Below are positions 1-7,469 of a DNA stretch of 64,000 nt, one piece after another. Under the pieces are notes generated by a model. The model made no database searches and was not told the DNA's origin. It saw nothing but the letters and a program-made list of their open reading frames with translations. This DNA comes from Leptolyngbya iicbica LK (lineage in GTDB: Bacteria > Cyanobacteriota > Cyanobacteriia > Phormidesmidales > Phormidesmidaceae): NCBI RefSeq assembly GCF_004212215.1, contig NZ_QVFV01000009.1, forward strand, positions 81,159 to 145,158. The letters run 5' to 3'. Each line of letters starts with the position of its first letter. Positions within the stretch are counted from its first letter, which is position 1. The translations under genes and the position numbers were made by a program.

Positions 1-1
1 G

Positions 2-79
2 GCGGTGACCTGTTTGGGGGTCAGTTCGGCGCTATTGTTAGTCACCTTGCCGCTTTGGCTCGGGCTGTTCCCAGTTTGA
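2..79 (+). CDS. Possible C-terminal end of a membrane protein, cut by the window edge
   Basis: One plus-strand frame is open from the window edge to a TGA at 77-79 and encodes a strongly hydrophobic tail (motif SALLLVTLPLWLGLF), as at the end of an integral membrane protein. A second plus frame is open to a stop near 102 but is less hydrophobic. Without the upstream part neither can be proved and no family is recognisable. Confidence 0.25.
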   Translation, partial: AVTCLGVSSALLLVTLPLWLGLFPV

Positions 80-172
80 GGGGAGTGACTGCGCGGGGAT
101 AGCGCCTATGCCTGATCTGGTGAAGCCTACCCCTTAAAATAAGTTGACACTTGCTCCCTCGCAGTGGTGCTG

Positions 173-673
173 GCCATGCTTTCTCTCAACCCACAAAATG
201 CATCGCGATCGCCGTCCCTGGCATCGGTCAACAACTCACGCATGTGCCCGACCGCTGGCAGTGGGCGGCGGTTAGGGGTGATCGCGGGAGGACTGGTATT
301 GTTGGGTTTCCTGAGCGGCGGTGGCGTCCGGGCGGCTGAGACTCCTGTCGCGATCGCTCCCGGAGTAATCGTTACGCAAGTGTCGGCAGACTCTCCCACA
401 CAGTCCCCTGAGAGGGCGCAGTTGGCCCCAGCTAATGTGAGTGATGAGTCGACTGGAGAGAACTCACCGACCGAGGCTCCGTCGGTGGTGTGGCTGATTG
501 CGATGCCTGCGGTGCCCATTTTGGGAGGCGCGTTCATCTATCTATCACGCCGACTATTGGGTCAGCCAAACGGTGAATGTCGCTTGGTCACCCAAGCGCC
601 GCTACCGGAACCGACGGATGTGGAATCCCTCGCTCTGGAAGTCGAAGAGACCGACCCGCCCACCGCGCCATAA
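173..673 (+). CDS. Small membrane protein of unknown function
   Basis: This 166-residue product is not a family I recognise. It has an N-terminal hydrophobic segment (about residues 35-50) ending in an AxA-like site, which may be a signal peptide or a first membrane span. A Thr/Pro/Ser-rich linker follows, then a second clear membrane span (about residues 105-125, ending SRRLLG) and an acidic Pro/Glu tail. The topology suggests an envelope-anchored protein with a short periplasmic linker. Starts at GTG 164 or ATG 173 are both possible and no good ribosome-binding site decides; I use the ATG. Codon use and the HIP1 site inside resemble the neighbouring genes. Confidence 0.55.
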   Translation, partial: AMLSLNPQNASRSPSLASVNNSRMCPTAGSGRRLGVIAGGLVLLGFLSGGGVRAAETPVAIAPGVIVTQVSADSPTQSPERAQLAPANVSDESTGENSPTEAPSVVWLIAMPAVPILGGAFIYLSRRLLGQPNGECRLVTQAPLPEPTDVESLALEVEETDPPTAP

Positions 674-1082
674 TCTACTGTGAGCCGGCACGAAGCGCCG
701 CTACGGTCATCGCTTTGTGGTTGTGGACACTCACTGGGCGGCATCTCAGACTGGCCCACTCAAAAATTCACCAGTGATTTAGGGGCGACTGTTTTGTCTG
801 CGATCGCTAGCAGCCCTACAGAATGGCAGCGGTAGATATCGGTTCACCTTTAGGCGCAAAATCACGCTGGCTGGCCTCACCTCTAACGAAGGGTCTGGGC
901 ACACTGGAGGCAACGCTTTGCAGTACAGGACTTCATTGCCCCATGAATCCTCTCTAAGTTGTGTGCGGATGAGCTCAATCTGGCTTTGCCGGAAGCCGAA
1001 TCTATCTCAACTAACCCGTGGTCACAGGCGCAACGTTTTTTGAGGTAGCTGTGGCGGCGCGAGGCGTCGTAATGATCATGCG
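674..1082. other. Intergenic stretch without recognisable gene
   Basis: About 400 bases between the small membrane protein and the 3' end of the helicase gene. Only short overlapping frames are present. No tRNA-like fold, strong terminator or repeat was seen. Confidence 0.5.
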
Positions 1083-4000
1083 CTAGTCGTCATCGATGAC
1101 GGCGGTGCGATCTAGCAGCAGCAGGTTGCGGAGGGCGTCGGTGTCGAGTTCGGTGAGCCACTGTTCGCCCGCGCCGACTACCTGTTCCGCCATCGCCTTT
1201 TTGGACTCGATCATGTCGTGGATTTTTTCTTCCAGGGTGCCAGTGGCGACGAACTTGTGCACCTGCACGTTTTTCGTCTGGCCGATGCGGAAGGCGCGAT
1301 CGGTGGCCTGGTTTTCCACGGCGGGATTCCACCAGCGATCGAAGTGGAAGACGTGGTTGGCGCGGGTGAGGTTGAGGCCGACGCCCCCCGCCTTCAACGA
1401 CAGAATGAACAGGCGTGGGCCGCTGGGATCATGCTGGAAGCGATCGACCATTTCTTCCCGCTTGCCTTTGGACGTACTGCCGTAAAGGAACAGGGTTTCT
1501 TGCCCAAAGGTGCGCTCTAAATGGGCCTGGAGGTGTTTGCCCCATTCCGCAAACTGGGTGAAAATCAGGGCACGATCGCCTTCATCCAGCAATTCCGCCA
1601 CCATCTCGTCAAAGCGCAACAGCTTGCCCGATCGCCCCGCGGCCAGGGTGTCCTTTTCTTCTTTGAGGAACTGGGCGGGGTGATTGCAAATCTGCTTTAG
1701 CTTAGTGAGCAAGCCGAGAATTTGGCCCCGTCGCTGCACGCCCTCCGCCGCTTCGATGTCGCGCATGGCTTTTTCGACAGTGGCCTGATAGAGCTGGGCC
1801 TGCTCGCTAGACAGGCCGCAAAAGACCGTCATTTCCTGCTTTTCGGGCAGGTCTTGAATGATGGTGCGATCGGTTTTGAGGCGGCGCAGGATGAAGGGCT
1901 GAACGAGCGATCGCAGGGTTTTCAGTGAGGCGGTGTCGCCATAGCGCTCAATCGGGGTGGCAAACCGCTTTTGAAAAAAGTTCTTGGGGCCGAGGTAGCC
2001 CGGATTCAAGAAATCCATGATGGACCACAGTTCAGCCAGGCGATTTTCCACTGGGGTGCCCGTCAGCGCAATCTGGAATTGGGCCTCGATTTGTCGCACG
2101 GCTTTCGACTGCTTGGCGTCGGGATTTTTGATGTTTTGGGCTTCGTCCAGCACGACGCCGAGCCACTCCACCCGCTCAAAATCCTTCAGATCCCGCTGGG
2201 CCAGGGCATAGCTAGTGAGCACAATATTCGAGCCACGGGCTTTGCGGGCAAACACCGCCGCATGAGATCGCTTGTCGCCGTGGTGCATCAACACTTTCAA
2301 CTCTGGGCCAAACTTATAAATTTCCCGCTCCCAGTTGCCCAACACCGAGGTGGGGCACACCAGCAGCACCGGGCCAGTGAGCAGATCCCGCTCCTTCATC
2401 GTCAGCAAAAAGGCGATGAGCTGAATGGTTTTGCCCAAACCCATGTCATCGGCGAGACACGCCCCCAGCCCCCACTGTTCTAAAAACGTGAGCCAGGAGA
2501 CGCCCCGCGCCTGATAGGGGCGTAGCTTGCCCTTGAACCCGTCGGGCTCGCTAATCGGTTCCAGGGACTGGTTGCCTTCCGTCAGGGTGGAAATGAGGTC
2601 TTGCAGAATGCCCGAGGCTTCGAACTTGACGACGGGTAGCTTGTCGATGACCTGGGTATCGCCCGTGCTAAGGCGAAGCGCATCTTCGACACTGAGTTCG
2701 ATGGGGGTGTCGCGCCGTTTGAAGAAGTCCCGCGCAGTGCGCACGTCTTGGGGCCGCAGTTCCACCCACTGGCCGTCAATTTCCAGCAGCGGGGTTTCTT
2801 GGGCAACGAGCTTTTCAAAGTCCTTTTGCGACAGCTTTTTGCCCGCGAGGGAAAGCTCCCATTCCACATTTAGCAAGCTTTTCAGACCGAGGCGCTGGCG
2901 CTGTTTGCGATCGGGGGCAGCGGCGGCCACTTGAATGCCCAGCCGGTTATCTTCGCTGGGGGATTCCAAGCCGGGGGGCAGGGCGACGCCAAACCCGCTA
3001 TCCCGCAGGCGCGGCAGGGTCATTTTGAGAAAAACGAAAGTCTGGGCCGGATCGAGGGGAACGCGGTTAGGCCGCCGCTGTTGCAGACTCTCACGAACGG
3101 GATCGCTAAATCGGGACGCCCGACCGAGCCCGCCTAATAACGTCTCTTGGGGATTGGGGATCGTTTGGCCGTCGATCACGGCCTGGTCGACGGGATAGTT
3201 CCACAGGGTGTCGGCGGGCACTAAGAAGCTGTCGTCGTCGCGGGATTGCAGGTAGTAGCCCAGGTGCCAGGAGTCTTCATCCGTGGCAGGCGGTTCCAGC
3301 TTAAAGCAGACGCGAAAGCGGTTTTCATCCACGCTGCTTTGCAGGGGCATGGTCCAGGTGGTGAGGGCATCCCGCAGGCGGGCGGCCGCGATCGCACTAC
3401 TTTCGATCTCCGGGTTTTGCTCACTACTCAGGGCGGTTAGCCATTCACGCAGGGGCAACTCGGGGCTGAGCACTTCGTTGCTGCCGACAGGCTGGGCCTG
3501 CGATCGCACCTGCGCATCGACAATCTGCTGCAAAAAGTCGTAAAGCTGATCGCTGTCAGTGGCGGGCAAGGGCACCGACACACCCAGTGGCTTGCCCTTG
3601 CGGGCTTTGGAGATGGGCTGATACGTGCGACCACTGAGAGGCAGATGCCGACTAAAGTGTTGCAATCGTTGGGCATCGGTTTCACTGTCGAGCAAAAGTT
3701 GCCACTGGGCGACGGTCTTTTTCTGCGGCGTGATGGCGATCGCGGGCAAAAATTTGCCCCGCGCCTGCAAATCCAGGCTCCACCGGGCCACATGGCTCCA
3801 AAAGCGCAGGTCGGCACCGATTTCGATGCCTGCGACTTCCTGTTGTCCCAAGGGCAAACTTGCCAGAAACTGTGCGGCTTCCGCCGGGGTCAGTCCCACC
3901 CCGAGAATCTTCCAGGGATGGAGGGCGATCGCTTCCCCCGCCTCGGTCAAATCTTCCGCCGAGTGTTTGGGCAAACACGCATCCGCCGTGATCGCCGTCG

Positions 4001-4265
4001 GCAAGGCAAGCAGTTGCTCCAACGCGCGGGCAGATTTTTTGCGACTGCGCCTAGTGCCGCCGTCGCCGACCTCGACCCAGAAAGGTTTGGGCAACCCCCC
4101 GATCGCCTTCAGCCGCTCCAGCAGTTCAGGCATGGCCATACAAAACGGATGGTCTTGCAGTTCCGGTTTCGGGGGAAACTCGCTGGCCTCTAGCCGCTGC
4201 CACATTTCGCCCCAGAGCAAGAACTGCTGCTGTTCGGGTAACCAGCTTCCGTGTACGATTGCCAT
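1083..4265 (-). CDS. SNF2-family DEAD/DEAH-type helicase
   Basis: A 1060-residue superfamily 2 ATPase of the bacterial SNF2/HepA type, which translocates on double-stranded DNA. The N-terminal ~550 residues form the SNF2 accessory region seen in bacterial members. The helicase core follows: Walker A DDMGLGKT near residue 605, DEAQ box (VVLDEAQNIKNP) near residue 705, ALTGTPVENRLAELWSI, and a C-terminal helicase domain with SLKAGGVGLNLT and ATDRAFRIGQ. Core motifs are intact. The frame extends to 4298, but MAIVHGSWLPEQ at 4265 matches the usual start of cyanobacterial homologues. It diverges from the acetyltransferase gene, with about 50 bases between starts. The target process (repair, transcription recycling) is not shown by the sequence. 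Confidence 0.93.
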   Translation of the reverse strand: MAIVHGSWLPEQQQFLLWGEMWQRLEASEFPPKPELQDHPFCMAMPELLERLKAIGGLPKPFWVEVGDGGTRRSRKKSARALEQLLALPTAITADACLPKHSAEDLTEAGEAIALHPWKILGVGLTPAEAAQFLASLPLGQQEVAGIEIGADLRFWSHVARWSLDLQARGKFLPAIAITPQKKTVAQWQLLLDSETDAQRLQHFSRHLPLSGRTYQPISKARKGKPLGVSVPLPATDSDQLYDFLQQIVDAQVRSQAQPVGSNEVLSPELPLREWLTALSSEQNPEIESSAIAAARLRDALTTWTMPLQSSVDENRFRVCFKLEPPATDEDSWHLGYYLQSRDDDSFLVPADTLWNYPVDQAVIDGQTIPNPQETLLGGLGRASRFSDPVRESLQQRRPNRVPLDPAQTFVFLKMTLPRLRDSGFGVALPPGLESPSEDNRLGIQVAAAAPDRKQRQRLGLKSLLNVEWELSLAGKKLSQKDFEKLVAQETPLLEIDGQWVELRPQDVRTARDFFKRRDTPIELSVEDALRLSTGDTQVIDKLPVVKFEASGILQDLISTLTEGNQSLEPISEPDGFKGKLRPYQARGVSWLTFLEQWGLGACLADDMGLGKTIQLIAFLLTMKERDLLTGPVLLVCPTSVLGNWEREIYKFGPELKVLMHHGDKRSHAAVFARKARGSNIVLTSYALAQRDLKDFERVEWLGVVLDEAQNIKNPDAKQSKAVRQIEAQFQIALTGTPVENRLAELWSIMDFLNPGYLGPKNFFQKRFATPIERYGDTASLKTLRSLVQPFILRRLKTDRTIIQDLPEKQEMTVFCGLSSEQAQLYQATVEKAMRDIEAAEGVQRRGQILGLLTKLKQICNHPAQFLKEEKDTLAAGRSGKLLRFDEMVAELLDEGDRALIFTQFAEWGKHLQAHLERTFGQETLFLYGSTSKGKREEMVDRFQHDPSGPRLFILSLKAGGVGLNLTRANHVFHFDRWWNPAVENQATDRAFRIGQTKNVQVHKFVATGTLEEKIHDMIESKKAMAEQVVGAGEQWLTELDTDALRNLLLLDRTAVIDDD

Positions 4266-4313
4266 GCAACACTCAGATCTATCTACAAACCTTACCAACT
4301 AACGCGATCGCCA

Positions 4314-4874
4314 GTGGATCTCCCAATTTACCGCCAAACGAAATCATCTATTCCGGTATGTCTCGATGTGATGTCGGCCCACGAGGCTGAAACGGTGCGG
4401 GCCATGCTGAATGAACTGGTGGCCGAGGGGCTCAGCTATCCTCAAGCCGAACCACTGACGGTGGCAGACTTTGCCGCCTATTGGCAGAAGGGCGAGGCCT
4501 TTGTCGTCCGCACGGGAGAGGGCACTTTGTCGGAGAACTTGCCCCCCAACCAAATCGTCGGGGCGTTCTATCTTAAGCCAAACTTTCCGGGGCGGTGTAG
4601 TCATATCGCCAACGCCGGATTTATTGTAGCGCCGGAAATGCGCGGTCAGGGATTGGGTCGCTGGATGGGGGAAGTGATGCTGCAATTGGCCCGCGATCGC
4701 GGCTATCGCGCCGTGATGTATAACCTGATCTTTGAAACCAATATCGCCTCACTAAAACTGTGGGAATCGCTGGGCTTTCAGGAGATTGGTCGCATTCCGG
4801 CTGGCGTCTGTCTGCCCGATGGGCGTTATGTGGATGCGGTGATGATGTTGCGATCGCTGGTGAATGAGCCGTGA
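4314..4874 (+). CDS. GNAT-family N-acetyltransferase
   Basis: A GCN5-related acetyltransferase of about 186 residues that would transfer acetyl from acetyl-CoA to an amine. The acetyl-CoA pyrophosphate loop RGQGLG is clear (about residue 108), within NAGFIVAPEMRGQGLG. The C-terminal NIASLKLWESLGFQEIGR is typical of the fold, and the protein ends with a GRYVDAVMM strand as in family members acting on small molecules or proteins. The open frame starts at 4251, overlapping the helicase 5' end. GTG 4314 (VDLPIYRQ) is a more economical start and ATG 4371 is also possible. The substrate cannot be read from the sequence. Confidence 0.85.
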   Translation: MDLPIYRQTKSSIPVCLDVMSAHEAETVRAMLNELVAEGLSYPQAEPLTVADFAAYWQKGEAFVVRTGEGTLSENLPPNQIVGAFYLKPNFPGRCSHIANAGFIVAPEMRGQGLGRWMGEVMLQLARDRGYRAVMYNLIFETNIASLKLWESLGFQEIGRIPAGVCLPDGRYVDAVMMLRSLVNEP

Positions 4875-5036
4875 GTTGGCTGGTGGGCGGGCGATCTGCG
4901 GCAACTTCAGATTCTCCCTAATCTCTGGCCAATTCGCGGTCAATCCCTAGCGGCTCTCGATATCGGGAGATGATACGTTGCTTTTACAGGAGTGCCAGGT
5001 CTGTTTACTGGTTGCGACCCTGTCTTGACCCAGCGG

Positions 5037-5693
5037 ATGAATGCCATGTCAGCGATCAACAAGCGACAATATGCCCCCGCTGCTGAGCGAAATCGGGAGC
5101 CGATTAGTGCAGTGCTGGCCGAGCACTTGCCCGCGTCGGCCACCGTATTGGAGATTGCCAGCGGCACCGGGCAACATGCTGTCTTTTTTGCCGAACAGCT
5201 GGCCCCTCGGCACTGGCTACCCAGTGATCCCAATCCCATCGCGCGGGAGAGCATTGCCAGTTGGCGAGCGATCGCCCAACTGCCTAACCTTCATGAACCG
5301 CTGGCGCTGGATGTCACCCAAGCGCAATGGCCCGATTTCGTCACCACCTGGCAGCAGCAAAATGCGCCAGAGTCGGCACTGCGAGCGATCGTCAACATCA
5401 ACATGATTCACATCTCACCGTGGGCTGCTTGTGAGGGACTCTTCGCCGGAGCCGCCCAACTGCTCACGGCGGGAGATGTGCTGTATCTCTATGGCCCTTT
5501 CAAACAGGGCGGACAACATACGGCTCCGAGCAACGCTGCCTTTGACCGATCGCTGCGGCAGCAAAATTCGGCTTGGGGCGTCCGCGATCTAGACGTGGTT
5601 TGCGAGACGGCGCAACAATCGGGGTTTGTTCTCAAAGCGGTCATTGCCATGCCTGCCAACAACCTGTCAGTCATCTTCCACGCCGCTGATTAA
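5037..5693 (+). CDS. DUF938-family SAM-dependent methyltransferase
   Basis: A class I methyltransferase-fold protein of about 215 residues. The SAM-binding motif I is VLEIASGTGQHAVFFAE near residue 30, after the family's characteristic N-terminus KRQYAPAAERNREPI. A conserved NINMIHISPW segment and a YGPFKQGGQHTAPSN segment follow, both hallmarks of the DUF938 family. The substrate of this family is not established. In-frame starts at 5037 and 5046 (MSAINKRQ) are both plausible; neither has a strong ribosome-binding site. It stands alone, followed by about 400 bases of intergenic DNA with a long hairpin. Confidence 0.85.
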   Translation: MNAMSAINKRQYAPAAERNREPISAVLAEHLPASATVLEIASGTGQHAVFFAEQLAPRHWLPSDPNPIARESIASWRAIAQLPNLHEPLALDVTQAQWPDFVTTWQQQNAPESALRAIVNINMIHISPWAACEGLFAGAAQLLTAGDVLYLYGPFKQGGQHTAPSNAAFDRSLRQQNSAWGVRDLDVVCETAQQSGFVLKAVIAMPANNLSVIFHAAD

Positions 5694-6094
5694 CCGGACT
5701 GTCGCGCCCTCATTCGTCAGGCCGATGTAGTTCGTCGACTGATACCACCGCCGCCGCTTGCCGGGGCCAATACCCTGGCGATAAATGCGACAGGCACTTG
5801 ACTGATGTTGATGATCCCAAGCCTTTATTGGAATTCTGTAAAAGTGCTGACAAGTTTCTGTGAAGCCTTTGTGTAATCAGTGTCTCTCCTGATTACACAA
5901 AGGTGACCTGAGGGCTACCGTTTGGGTGGAAAGCAAGACGAGTTCCATATTTGCCTCGGATGCTACGACTTTGAGCCGACGATCGCTATATTTCCCGTAT
6001 AGCCAACCGTCACGCGCCAAATTGCTGGTTACTCTGCTTGCTTTTCAACGTTTCCTGTGAAAGATGTCACGCCTAGCAAAGGGATGGATCAGCT
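5694..6094. other. Intergenic region with one long hairpin
   Basis: No open frame of credible length. It contains the perfect inverted repeat at 5866-5903 (separate entry) and presumably the promoter of the 66-residue gene at 6095. No tRNA-like or repeat structure seen. Confidence 0.5.
5866..5903. terminator. Long perfect hairpin without U-tract
   Basis: CCTTTGTGTAATCAG (5866-5880) pairs perfectly with CTGATTACACAAAGG (5889-5903) around an 8-base loop, giving a 15-bp stem. No T-run follows on either strand. It lies about 170 bases after the methyltransferase gene, so it is either a U-less terminator or a structured RNA end. Confidence 0.55.
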
Positions 6095-6295
6095 ATGGTT
6101 TCCGCCGCCCATGAACAGTCCGGGATTCAAACGCTGGTAAAACATGCGGTCAAAGCACGACAGCTAAGCCGCCGAGAGCATTTGCGGCTGACCTCAGCCA
6201 TGTTGTCTGACCCTGGTATGCCTGCCACCGATCGTTTCCACATCAATCGACTTTTAGATTACGTGCGAGCTGGCAAGATTAGTCTGATTGACTAA
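6095..6295 (+). CDS. Small conserved cyanobacterial protein
   Basis: This 66-residue soluble protein has the pattern of a small helical family common in cyanobacteria: an N-terminal helix (IQTLVKHAVKARQLS), then SRREHLRLTSAMLSDP, then DRFHINRLLDYVRAGKI near the C-terminus. The function is unknown. The ATG is preceded by an AGGGATGGA stretch about ten bases upstream, and a GC-rich hairpin follows at 6368-6402, so it is probably a monocistronic gene. The assignment to a conserved family rests on remembered similarity, not a search. Confidence 0.7.
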   Translation: MVSAAHEQSGIQTLVKHAVKARQLSRREHLRLTSAMLSDPGMPATDRFHINRLLDYVRAGKISLID

Positions 6296-6367
6296 CGTTT
6301 CTGAACACTGGGGCTGTTACCGATTGGTCCCCTCTCTGTAATTAATATCCATTCTGACTTGAGACTT

Positions 6368-6402
6368 CTGCCTCCTCAGAGCTAACGGCTTTGGGGAGGC
6401 AG
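6368..6402 (+). terminator. GC-rich hairpin after the 66-residue gene
   Basis: CTGCCTCCTCA (6368-6378) pairs with TGGGGAGGCAG (6392-6402) with one G-U pair. TTGCG follows, so there is no strong U-tract. The placement between two plus-strand genes fits a terminator. Confidence 0.5.
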
Positions 6403-6467
6403 TTGCGATCGCCCCACGTGAGACCGTAAGCTTAGCGACACTCCAACGGTCTAGAGAAGGGGGCGCG

Positions 6468-7331
6468 ATGGCATTAACCGAAGGCTACAAAGTGCAGGTG
6501 GGCAAACTGGACTGGTTTTATCGGGATGAGCCGCCCACCCAGACGAGTAGCGATCGCCTGCCAGTACTGCTGCTACACGGGTTAGTGTCCCAGAGTTACA
6601 GCTGGCGCGATGTGATGCCTAAGCTGAACGAACAAGGCTTTCGGGCGATCGCCCCTGATTGGATTGGGCACGGCTTTTCCTGCTTTCCCGAAAAACGCGA
6701 CTTCGCCTACACTGCCGATGCCTTCGTCACTGAGTTGGGCAACTTTTTGACCGCTCTAGAAATTGACAAAGTGCATCTGGTGGCTCAGGGATTTATGGGC
6801 GTCTATGGCGTGCTCTTTGCCCTGCGCCATCCCGAGCGGGTCGAGCGATTGGTCATCATCAACACCCCCCTCGCCCCCGAGGTGAAATTGCCGGGGGCCA
6901 TTCGCCGCATGACCTGGCCCCTAGCCGGCGAAATGATGACCCAAGATCCCCTCTTGGTCGATCGCACTTTGGAGGGCGGCGGTCCGTATCAGGTGGATGA
7001 CAGCGATTTGGATGTCTATCGCAAGCCGTTTTTGACCACTTCATCGGCGGGGCGATCGCTGCTATTTACCTTGCGCAACTTTAAATTGGCAGAGATCACC
7101 CAAGAAATTGCCGCCAAGCTGCCTGATTGGCCCAAAATGACCCAACTGATTTGGGGCACTGCCGACCCCTGGGTACCTGTAGCTCTAGCAGAAAAATGGG
7201 TAGACACCGTGCCAACGGGCGAGCTGGTGAAGCTCGACGAAATGGGCCATTACGCCCAAGAAGACTGGGCCGAAAAAGTGGCCGATGCCTTGGTTCTGTT
7301 TTTACGGCGTGCGCCCCTAGACAATGCGTGA
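6468..7331 (+). CDS. Alpha/beta-hydrolase-fold protein lacking the nucleophile serine
   Basis: A 287-residue alpha/beta hydrolase-fold protein. The oxyanion-hole strand is LLLHGLVSQSYSW (about residues 34-46), followed by IAPDWIGHGFS. At the nucleophile elbow, where G-x-S-x-G is expected, it reads VAQGFMG (residues 105-111), so position 108 is Gly instead of Ser. The acid position (GTADPWVP) and the catalytic His (MGHYAQED) are kept. I recall related cyanobacterial and plastid proteins with a similar QGF elbow, so this may be a non-hydrolytic subfamily; that is recollection, not a search. The gene is followed after about 80 bases by the P-ATPase leader ORF. Confidence 0.85.
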   Translation: MALTEGYKVQVGKLDWFYRDEPPTQTSSDRLPVLLLHGLVSQSYSWRDVMPKLNEQGFRAIAPDWIGHGFSCFPEKRDFAYTADAFVTELGNFLTALEIDKVHLVAQGFMGVYGVLFALRHPERVERLVIINTPLAPEVKLPGAIRRMTWPLAGEMMTQDPLLVDRTLEGGGPYQVDDSDLDVYRKPFLTTSSAGRSLLFTLRNFKLAEITQEIAAKLPDWPKMTQLIWGTADPWVPVALAEKWVDTVPTGELVKLDEMGHYAQEDWAEKVADALVLFLRRAPLDNA

Positions 7332-7410
7332 CGCGCGCGCGACGGACTGAGCGAGAAACAATACGAATCTCTACGAAGAACGAATTCTAACGATAGATTC
7401 TGATTTACCC

Positions 7411-7458
7411 AGGAGGGAGGCCGATAACATGAAGTACGTCGTCAAGCAGGGCTTCTAG
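7411..7458 (+). promoter_or_regulatory. Candidate nine-codon leader ORF ahead of the P-type ATPase
   Basis: A near-perfect Shine-Dalgarno AGGAGGGAGG (7411-7420) sits eight bases before ATG 7429, which opens a short frame MKYVVKQGF ending at TAG 7456-7458. The P-ATPase ATG follows 11 bases later at 7470 and has no good ribosome-binding site of its own. The arrangement suggests translational coupling or a regulatory leader peptide. No cognate attenuator hairpin is obvious. Confidence 0.45.
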
Positions 7459-7469
7459 GCGCTTGGACT

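Noticed and set aside
143..148. TTGACA hexamer before the first gene
   Set aside because: No -10 element at suitable spacing before the start codon.
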